From assembly GCA_013153455.1 (NCBI GenBank), contig JAADEK010000093.1:1-12966 (forward strand): 12,966 nucleotides of DNA, written 5' to 3'. Origin of the DNA: Aquificota bacterium. GTDB taxonomy: Bacteria; Aquificota; Aquificia; Aquificales; Aquificaceae. Shown one piece after another: positions 1 to 5,050 of this stretch. The notes beneath the pieces were generated by a model. The model had not been told where the DNA came from. It saw only the letters and a program-made list of their open reading frames with translations, and did not search any database. Within the stretch, counting starts at the first letter, position 1, and each line of letters starts with the position of its first letter. The translations under genes and the position numbers were made by a program.

Positions 1-2
1 TA

Positions 3-47
3 GTAGCTTGAGTGTCCATCGTGAAGGACGATAAAGTCCTTAGCTAC
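3..47. other. bulged stem-loop near left edge, unknown role
   Basis: GTAGCT (3-8) pairs with AGCTAC (42-47), and AAGGAC (24-29) pairs with GTCCTT (36-41) around the loop GATAAA. The two 3' arms are contiguous, so the result is a 12-bp stem with one 15-base bulge on the 5' side. An alternative inner hairpin pairs ATCGT (18-22) with ACGAT (28-32). No reading frame here is convincing. It could be the tail of an upstream transcript, part of a structured RNA that continues to the hairpin at 101-180, or chance. The window begins just to its left, so its context is missing. Confidence 0.35.
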
Positions 48-100
48 ATCACACCCAAAGATACGCACCCTTTCCTCCCTCTGGGTTTTGTAGTGGTGGG

Positions 101-180
101 AGGAGGCACGGGTCGGGATTATAAACTTCCCCGCCTGTGCCTTTGGCGGGATAATCATTATCCCCGCCCTCGTGCCTCCT
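101..180. ncRNA. long imperfect hairpin, candidate structured RNA or leader/terminator
   Basis: A perfect 10-bp inverted repeat, AGGAGGCACG (101-110) and CGTGCCTCCT (171-180), closes an 80-base element. Inside it, CGGG (114-117) can pair with CCCG (163-166), with a few further A-T pairs to about 122/157. An apical hairpin pairs CCCGCC (130-135) with GGCGGG (145-150) around a 9-base loop. GGCGGG can instead pair with the downstream CCCGCC (163-168), so two folds compete. A long rod with an internal bubble recalls 6S RNA in outline, but I cannot match conserved 6S positions and no promoter is visible inside the window. A terminator for an unseen upstream gene is the main alternative; only three T residues follow the stem. 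Strand is undetermined. Confidence 0.45.
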
Positions 181-206
181 TTGATAAAGCTTATGGTCTT
201 TTTTAT

Positions 207-218
207 GGTTTGTAAACC
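207..218. promoter_or_regulatory. 12-bp palindrome just upstream of the htrA -35 box
   Basis: GGTTTGTAAACC is a near-perfect palindrome (arms GGTTT/AAACC, two-base centre) that ends four bases before the proposed -35 box at 223. Its position suits a regulator-binding site. With a run of T residues at 198-204 before it and TTTCTT after it, a weak terminator for an upstream unit is also possible. Confidence 0.35.
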
Positions 219-222
219 TTTC

Positions 223-251
223 TTGCATTGTTAATTTAACTGTAAGATAAT
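223..251 (+). promoter_or_regulatory. sigma-70-type promoter of htrA operon, near-leaderless
   Basis: TTGCAT (223-228) is separated by exactly 17 bases from GATAAT (246-251). The expected transcription start is about 258, only some five bases before the htrA ATG at 263. This fits the absence of any Shine-Dalgarno sequence before that ATG. The -10 box lies inside ATAATCATTAT (247-257), a perfect palindrome around its central C; the same 12-mer GATAATCATTAT also occurs at 150-161 inside the upstream hairpin. Both boxes are each one or two mismatches from consensus. Confidence 0.55.
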
Positions 252-262
252 CATTATGTATT

Positions 263-1618
263 ATGAGGAAAGCTCTTCTCATTTTCCTGATATCCCTGTT
301 TATAGGTTTTTCATCAACCCTGAGGGAGCTCCAAGACGAGATTACGTCCCTCGTTGAGAGGGTATCACCCTCGGTCGTCACGATTTTCGTCGTAAGGGAG
401 CAAAAGGGTGTATTTCCGCATTTTCCCTTTGACTTTCCCTTCAGGTTCAACAAGCCCTTCAACAGAAAAGAGCGCTCCCTCGGGAGCGGTGTGATAGTGA
501 GATACGATGAGGATAAGAACATCGCCTACATTCTCACGAACGCCCACGTTGTTAAAAACGCGGTGAGGATAATCGTCAAACTTGACAGGCACACGGAAAG
601 GAAGGGGGAGGTCGTAGGAGCGGACTCAAAGACGGACATCGCGGTCGTAAAGATAAACGTCTCCGGTATAGAAAACTTTAAGGAGAGGGTAGCAAAACTC
701 GGGGATTCGGACAAGCTAAAGGTAGGTCAAATCGTCTTCGCGATAGGAAACCCCTTCGGTCTTGAGAGAACGGTGACGATGGGGGTTATATCAGCCCTCA
801 GGAGGAGCATAGGAATAACCCAGTATGAGAACTTTATCCAAACGGACGCAGCGATAAACCCCGGGAACTCCGGGGGACCCCTCGTCAACATAGAGGGTGA
901 GGTTATAGGTATAAACACCGCCATAATAGCGGGTGCTCAAGGACTCGGTTTTGCCATACCCATAAACCTCGCAAAATGGGTAATGGAGCAGATAATCACC
1001 CACGGTAAGGTCGTCCGCGGTTGGCTCGGCGTAACGATACAGGACATCACACCGGACATAGCGGAGGCTATAGGTATAAAAGAGGGTGTTCTTATCACGA
1101 ACGTCCTTCCCGACTCACCCGCAGAAAAGGCGGGTCTGAAGGTGGGGGACGTAATCGTTGAGGTAAACGGAAAGAAGATAAGGGACACGAGAGACCTTCA
1201 GTTTACGATAATGAAGGTAAAACCCGGAACGGAGATAACCCTTACGGTGATAAGGGACGGAAAACCGATAAAGGTAAAGGTAAAGGTGGGTGAGTATCCC
1301 GAGAAGGAGTCCGGGGCGTTCGGGAAGACTACGCCCGAGAACCTCGGTCTTCTCCTGAGAGACCTCACGCAAAAGGAAAAGCAACAGCTCGGGGTTGAGG
1401 GCGGTGTTGTGGTTGAGGACGTCGCACCCAATTCCCCCGCGGAATACAGCGGACTTCAACCCGGGGACGTGATACTGAAGGTTAACAACCGTCCCGTAAG
1501 GAACGTAAGGGAGTTTTACGAGCTGATAAAGCGGTTAAAGAGCGAAGGCAAGACGCGCGCCCTTCTCCTCGTCAGAAGGGGAGACGCTAATATATTTATT
1601 ACTCTTGAGCTGAGATGA
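263..1618 (+). CDS. htrA: periplasmic serine protease/chaperone HtrA (DegP/DegQ family, Do-like)
   Basis: Degrades or holds misfolded proteins in the cell envelope. The 451-residue protein has an N-terminal signal peptide (hydrophobic core at residues 4-16, export expected), a Phe-rich loop (51-66), a trypsin-like domain (about 30-245) and two PDZ domains (about 252-345 and 360-451). The catalytic triad is visible: His95 in TNAHV, Asp125 in TDIAV and Ser203 in GNSGGP. Two PDZ domains and this length match DegP/DegQ. The ATG at 263 starts directly at the signal peptide but has no ribosome-binding site; the promoter just upstream suggests a near-leaderless mRNA. The sigma-factor gene follows after 10 bases and is probably cotranscribed. 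Pairing of an envelope protease with a sigma factor suggests stress control, which is inference. Family assignment is secure; DegP versus DegQ cannot be decided. Confidence 0.96.
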   Translation: MRKALLIFLISLFIGFSSTLRELQDEITSLVERVSPSVVTIFVVREQKGVFPHFPFDFPFRFNKPFNRKERSLGSGVIVRYDEDKNIAYILTNAHVVKNAVRIIVKLDRHTERKGEVVGADSKTDIAVVKINVSGIENFKERVAKLGDSDKLKVGQIVFAIGNPFGLERTVTMGVISALRRSIGITQYENFIQTDAAINPGNSGGPLVNIEGEVIGINTAIIAGAQGLGFAIPINLAKWVMEQIITHGKVVRGWLGVTIQDITPDIAEAIGIKEGVLITNVLPDSPAEKAGLKVGDVIVEVNGKKIRDTRDLQFTIMKVKPGTEITLTVIRDGKPIKVKVKVGEYPEKESGAFGKTTPENLGLLLRDLTQKEKQQLGVEGGVVVEDVAPNSPAEYSGLQPGDVILKVNNRPVRNVREFYELIKRLKSEGKTRALLLVRRGDANIFITLELR

Positions 1619-1628
1619 GGTCGGTGTA

Positions 1629-2561
1629 ATGATTCCGGACACTGAGCAAGAGCTGATAAACCAATATCTGAAGAGGATATCAAAGATACCCCTCCTCTCT
1701 CCGGAGGAGGAAAAGGAACTCGCGAGGAGGGCAAAGGAGGGTGACGAGGAAGCCCTGAAGAAGCTCGTTGAGGCTAACCTGCGCTTTGTCGTAAGCGTAG
1801 CAAAGCAATACATAGGCTACGGGCTTCCCTTTTCCGAGCTCATAGCAGCGGGGAACCTCGGACTCCTTGAGGCTGCCAAACGCTTTGACCCCGACAGGGG
1901 TGTTAAGTTCATCTCATACGCGGTCTGGTGGATAAGACAGGCTATAATGCAAGCCCTCTCACAACAAACGGGTGCGGTCAGGATTCCCCTAAAGCAGTCT
2001 CACCTCATCAACAAGATAGCCCACATATACGGGGAGCTTTCAAAGAAGCTTGAGCGTGAACCCACACCCGAAGAGATAGCAAAGGAGCTAAGCAGGCAGA
2101 TGATAGAGAAAGAGCTTGAAAAGGAGCTCGGGAGGAAACCGACGCCCGAGGAGGTTGAGGAGCGTCTGAAAAAGGAAGGCTACAAGATACCGCCCGAGGA
2201 GATAGAGAAATACCTTCAGGTGTGCAGGGTTCCCCTCTCGCTTGACGCACCCGTGGGAGAGAACGAGGACACCTTCTTCATAGACTTTTTGAGCAAGCAC
2301 GGAACCGCGGAGGTGGAAGAAAAGGTCGTCCAAGAGGTGATACAGAAGGAGATAGACGACCTTCTCAGCAAACTCACCGACAAAGAAAGAAAGGTCATAG
2401 AGCTCAGGTTCGGTTTGAAGGGAAACGAACCGAAAACCCTTAGGGAGATTGGGGAGATTTTGGGGCTTTCGCGCGAGCGCGTAAGGCAACTTGAGACGCG
2501 CGCCCTCAGGAAGCTCAGGAACCTCGCCATGAAAAGACACCTCAAGGACTTCCTGAGCTGA
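1629..2561 (+). CDS. RNA polymerase sigma factor, group 2 (RpoD/RpoS-like)
   Basis: Directs RNA polymerase to promoters. The 310-residue protein has region 1.2 (about 3-35), region 2 (36-110, with the core-binding and -10-recognition segment AVWWIRQAI at 98-106), region 3 (112-205) and region 4 (232-310, with the -35 helix-turn-helix around LREIGEILGLSRERVRQLE). It lacks region 1.1 and the long non-conserved insert of housekeeping RpoD, so a group-2 alternative sigma is the best reading; it could be what genome annotators call rpoS. Region 3 is enlarged: the module REPTPEEIAKEL (143-154) recurs as RKPTPEEVEERL (169-180), a 26-residue spacing. GAGG at 1617-1620, overlapping the htrA stop, is the ribosome-binding site for the ATG at 1629. 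The stop overlaps the truB start (TGATG). Confidence 0.93.
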   Translation: MIPDTEQELINQYLKRISKIPLLSPEEEKELARRAKEGDEEALKKLVEANLRFVVSVAKQYIGYGLPFSELIAAGNLGLLEAAKRFDPDRGVKFISYAVWWIRQAIMQALSQQTGAVRIPLKQSHLINKIAHIYGELSKKLEREPTPEEIAKELSRQMIEKELEKELGRKPTPEEVEERLKKEGYKIPPEEIEKYLQVCRVPLSLDAPVGENEDTFFIDFLSKHGTAEVEEKVVQEVIQKEIDDLLSKLTDKERKVIELRFGLKGNEPKTLREIGEILGLSRERVRQLETRALRKLRNLAMKRHLKDFLS

Positions 2562-3424
2562 TGGAAGGCGCGCTCCTGATTGACAAGCCGAAGGGCTTGA
2601 CATCAACGCGAGTCGTTGAGGAAGTAAAGAGGAAGCTCCGCGTAAAGAAGGTGGGTCACACGGGGACGCTTGACCCAATAGCTACGGGCTTACTCATACT
2701 CCTCGTCGGCAGGGCTACGCGCTTCGCCCAGTTTCTCATAAACTTCCCGAAAACATACGAGTTCACCCTGAGGTTCGGGGCACAAACCGACACATACGAC
2801 GCCCAAGGAAAGATAACAAAAAGATACGAAGGGGAGTTGAAATGCGAAAAGCTTCGCTCGGTTCTTGAGGAGTTTCGGGGCGAGATAGAGCAGGTTCCCC
2901 CTCCCTTTTCCGCAAAGAAGGTAAAGGGGAGAAGGGCTTACGAGCTCGCGAGGAAGGGAAAACCCGTTGAGCTAAAGCCCGTAAAGGTAAAGGTTTACAG
3001 TCTTGAGCTACTTGAGTGCGACGAGGCGCAAAAGAAAGCCCGACTCCTGGCGGAGCTCTCTTCGGGCGCCTACGTGCGCAGTTTAGCGCACGACATAGGG
3101 CAAAGGCTCGGTATAGGAGCCTTCGTTGAGGAGCTAAGGAGGACAAAGGTGGACGAGATTAGCGTTGAGGAGGCGGTGAGCCTTGAGGAGTTCCTCTCTT
3201 CGGAAAGACCGGAAAGATTCCTTATACCCGTTGACAACCTCTTCAGGATTATACCGGAGGTAAGGCTCTCTTCCTTTGACGCGGGCAAGATTCTAAAAGG
3301 GCAGAGCATACTCGTGAGGGAACGCGATTACGAGGGTCTTGTGAAGATTTACGACAACGGAAAGTTTATCGGTATAGGTGAGTTGAGGGGGGGAGTTTTG
3401 AAGCCTAAACGTTTATTAGTTTAG
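2561..3424 (+). CDS. truB: tRNA pseudouridine-55 synthase TruB
   Basis: Converts uridine 55 in the T-loop of tRNAs to pseudouridine in the cytoplasm. The 287-residue protein starts with LLIDKPKGLTS, then has the catalytic motif GHTGTLDPIATGLL with nucleophile Asp38, Tyr66 in KTYEF, and SSGAYVRSLAHDIG (168-180) with Tyr171 and Arg173. These correspond to the active-site residues of the family. The C-terminal 50 or so residues look like the short PUA-like domain of bacterial TruB. The ATG overlaps the sigma-factor stop by one base, so translation is probably coupled. It has no ribosome-binding site of its own beyond weak GAG-rich sequence, which fits re-initiation. The stop codon falls in a small AT-rich hairpin just before the dnaJ promoter. 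Confidence 0.96.
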   Translation: MEGALLIDKPKGLTSTRVVEEVKRKLRVKKVGHTGTLDPIATGLLILLVGRATRFAQFLINFPKTYEFTLRFGAQTDTYDAQGKITKRYEGELKCEKLRSVLEEFRGEIEQVPPPFSAKKVKGRRAYELARKGKPVELKPVKVKVYSLELLECDEAQKKARLLAELSSGAYVRSLAHDIGQRLGIGAFVEELRRTKVDEISVEEAVSLEEFLSSERPERFLIPVDNLFRIIPEVRLSSFDAGKILKGQSILVRERDYEGLVKIYDNGKFIGIGELRGGVLKPKRLLV

Positions 3425-3439
3425 TATGATTTCTAAACT
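3418..3439 (+). other. AT-rich hairpin spanning the truB stop codon
   Basis: AGTTTAG (3418-3424) and CTAAACT (3433-3439) form a perfect 7-bp stem with an 8-base loop, and the truB stop TAG is the end of the left arm. No U-tract follows, so it is at most a weak terminator. The right arm overlaps the HAIR-like site and touches the -35 box of dnaJ, so it may instead be an accident of AT-rich spacer sequence. Confidence 0.35.
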
Positions 3440-3484
3440 TGACAAAAACTCACTCAAATTTTAAGTTAATAATCTGGACTCAAG
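3438..3484 (+). promoter_or_regulatory. dnaJ promoter with HAIR-like HspR operator sites
   Basis: An exact -35 hexamer TTGACA lies at 3439-3444. The -10 is unclear; TTAAGT or TAAGTT around 3461-3467 has the right spacing but is poor. Overlapping the -35 is CTTGACA (3438-3444), N7, ACTCAAA (3452-3458), which matches the known HspR-binding consensus CTTGAGT-N7-ACTCAAG at 11 of 14 positions with exact spacing. A perfect right half-site ACTCAAG (3478-3484) abuts the dnaJ ribosome-binding site, with a 5/7 left half TTTAAGT at 3460-3466 (spacing 11). As the operon itself encodes HspR, autorepression at normal temperature is the natural reading. Confidence 0.68.
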
Positions 3485-3497
3485 AAGGAGGGCTATA

Positions 3498-4634
3498 ATG
3501 GCTTCGTCCACAAAGAGGGATTACTACGAAATCTTGGGGGTTTCACGGAACGCATCCCAAGAAGAGATAAAGAAGGCATACAGGAGACTTGTGCGCAAAT
3601 ACCACCCCGATATATGCAAAAAGCCCGAGTGTGAGGAGAAGTTCAAGGAGATAAACGAAGCGTATCAGGTTCTCTCGGACCCCGAAAAGAGGAAGCTATA
3701 CGACATGTATGGACACGCGGCGTTTGAGGGTGCTCACCAGCAGAACGTAGAGACGAACATACCTCCCATAGAGGAGATACTCAGGGAGTTCTTTGAGGGT
3801 GTTCCTTTTGACTTTGAGAGCATCTTTGAGCGCGCGACCGGAAGGAGGAGGGGAAGGAGAAGGGGAAGGGCTACGAGGGGTGAGGATATCGTCGTTCCCG
3901 TTGAGATTTCGCTTGAGGAAGCCTTCAGCGGAACAACGGTTCCCATAAACGTAGAGAGGCAGGTCGCTTGTGAAGCCTGCGGTGGTAGCGGATACAGCTC
4001 CTCCTCCGTGAGGACTTGCCCCACCTGCGGGGGAAGAGGTGAGGTCGTTCAAGGAAACTGGTTCTTTCAGGTAAGGCAGACCTGCCCCACGTGCGGGGGA
4101 GAGGGTAGCGTATACGAGCCTTGTCCCGAGTGCGGTGGGAGCGGAACGACCACGAGGAGCGAAACGATAAAGGTAAAGATACCCCCCGGCGTAAGACACG
4201 GCTCAAAGCTCGTAGTTGAAGGAAAAGGGCACGAGGGCAGGTTCGGGGGACCTCCCGGTAATCTGTACATACTCGTCAACCTAAAGCCCCACAGGATTTT
4301 TGAAAGAAAGGGGGACGACCTTTACGTTGACGTAAACCTGACCTTTCCCGAGGCTGTCCTCGGAACCGAGATAGACGTCCCGACGATAGAGGGAAAAGAG
4401 GTAAAGGTTAAGATACCCTCCGGAACGAGGGAAGGGAGTCTCATAAAAGTTCCGAAAAAGGGTATGCCCAGACTAAAAGGAGGGGGAAGGGGTGATATGT
4501 TTGTGAGGGTTCACATAGACGTTCCAAAATACAGCGCATTTAGTAAGCTAATAGGAAACGGTAAAAAAGCGGAGGAGCTTCTGAAGGAGCTTCAGGAGGT
4601 TCTTCCGAAACCAAAACGTGTCGTTGAGAGGTGA
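3498..4634 (+). CDS. dnaJ: chaperone DnaJ (Hsp40, type I)
   Basis: Co-chaperone that delivers substrates to DnaK and stimulates its ATPase. The 378-residue protein has a J domain (8-72) with the HPD motif at 36-38, a linker, a zinc domain with four CxxCxGxG repeats (Cys158/161, 174/177, 196/199, 209/212) and the C-terminal substrate-binding beta domain (about 225-345). The usual Gly/Phe-rich linker is reduced to a short acidic and aromatic stretch (96-112, [13 protein letters not shown]) followed by an Arg-rich patch (116-124, RRRGRRRGR). A small insert in the J domain carries Cys40 and Cys45. AAGGAGGG at 3485-3492 sits five bases before the ATG. No dnaK or grpE is next to it; the next gene, hspR, overlaps or abuts its stop. 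Confidence 0.97.
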   Translation: MASSTKRDYYEILGVSRNASQEEIKKAYRRLVRKYHPDICKKPECEEKFKEINEAYQVLSDPEKRKLYDMYGHAAFEGAHQQNVETNIPPIEEILREFFEGVPFDFESIFERATGRRRGRRRGRATRGEDIVVPVEISLEEAFSGTTVPINVERQVACEACGGSGYSSSSVRTCPTCGGRGEVVQGNWFFQVRQTCPTCGGEGSVYEPCPECGGSGTTTRSETIKVKIPPGVRHGSKLVVEGKGHEGRFGGPPGNLYILVNLKPHRIFERKGDDLYVDVNLTFPEAVLGTEIDVPTIEGKEVKVKIPSGTREGSLIKVPKKGMPRLKGGGRGDMFVRVHIDVPKYSAFSKLIGNGKKAEELLKELQEVLPKPKRVVER

Positions 4635-4639
4635 GAGCT

Positions 4640-5050
4640 ATGAAGAAAAGAAAAGCTTACTATACAATCGGTGTGGTTGCAAAGATGTATAACATCCACC
4701 CCCAGACCTTGAGGCTCTACGAGAGGGAGGGACTTCTTAAGCCTTCCCGAACGGAGGGAAACACCCGCCTCTACACAGACGAAGACCTTGAGCGCCTTGA
4801 GTTTATACTCTTCCTCACGAGGGAACTCGGGGTAAACCTTGCGGGGGTTGACATAATCCTTAACCTCAAGGAGCAAATAGAGGAGATGCAAAGACAGATA
4901 GACCAGCTTATGGACTTCATTCAAAACGAGCTATCAAAGCTCCAAGGGGAAGCCTACCAGAAAGCTATCGTTAAAGTCCCGAAAACTAAGGTTGTGAAGG
5001 TTGAAGAAGTCCTCATAGCGAAACAAAAGGAAAAGGATGAAGAAAAGTAA
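4640..5050 (+). CDS. hspR: HspR-type MerR-family heat-shock repressor
   Basis: DNA-binding repressor of chaperone genes. The 136-residue protein has a MerR helix-turn-helix and wing (about 7-50: YTIGVVAKMYNIHPQTLRLY, then EREGLLKPSRTEGNTRLYT), followed by a coiled-coil dimerization helix (about 73-103) and a Lys/Glu-rich tail. The HPQTLR-Y-REGLL-P-RT-GN-R-Y pattern is typical of HspR rather than metal-sensing MerR, and no sensor cysteines are present. I place the start at the ATG 4640, because GAGGTGA (4628-4634) lies five bases before it; a GTG at 4631 in the same frame would add MRA but has no good site. The dnaJ stop is at 4632-4634. Known HspR proteins bind HAIR repeats and often use DnaK as co-repressor; the HAIR-like sites before dnaJ support feedback control. 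It overlaps queH by 14 bases. Confidence 0.92.
   Translation: MKKRKAYYTIGVVAKMYNIHPQTLRLYEREGLLKPSRTEGNTRLYTDEDLERLEFILFLTRELGVNLAGVDIILNLKEQIEEMQRQIDQLMDFIQNELSKLQGEAYQKAIVKVPKTKVVKVEEVLIAKQKEKDEEK

Noticed and set aside
8..35. TTGAGT-N16-GATAAA as a promoter for an RNA at about 42-200
   Set aside because: Both boxes are weak and overlap the bulged stem; not enough to call a promoter.
1..100. tRNA gene or preQ1-type riboswitch
   Set aside because: The paired segments do not give a cloverleaf or an H-type pseudoknot, and no queuosine gene follows directly; the short TAGCTACA likeness is not enough.
150..162. Fur box
   Set aside because: The 13-base identity to part of the Fur consensus is real, but it is also part of a larger RNA-type inverted repeat and no iron gene is present, so I keep it only as a hypothesis.
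12..215. 67-codon open frame with a GTG start in the region before htrA
   Set aside because: It has no ribosome-binding site, reads through strong hairpins, gives low-complexity protein and lacks the codon habits of the neighbouring genes.
1266..1290. Short tandem repeat of GGTAAA units in htrA
   Set aside because: It simply encodes alternating Lys-Val in a PDZ beta strand with the usual codons.
2088..2678. 196-residue open frame on the minus strand across the sigma-factor and truB genes
   Set aside because: It spans two well-identified plus-strand genes, has a Leu/Pro/Ser/Arg-rich composition typical of antisense frames, and shows no start signal or recognisable domain.
3850..3880. Second G-quadruplex motif in dnaJ
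   Set aside because: One loop is eight bases, just outside the usual rule, and the tract is explained by Arg/Gly codons.
4631..4639. GTG start for hspR, adding three residues
   Set aside because: The ribosome-binding site GAGGTGA overlaps that GTG itself and is correctly spaced for the ATG at 4640.
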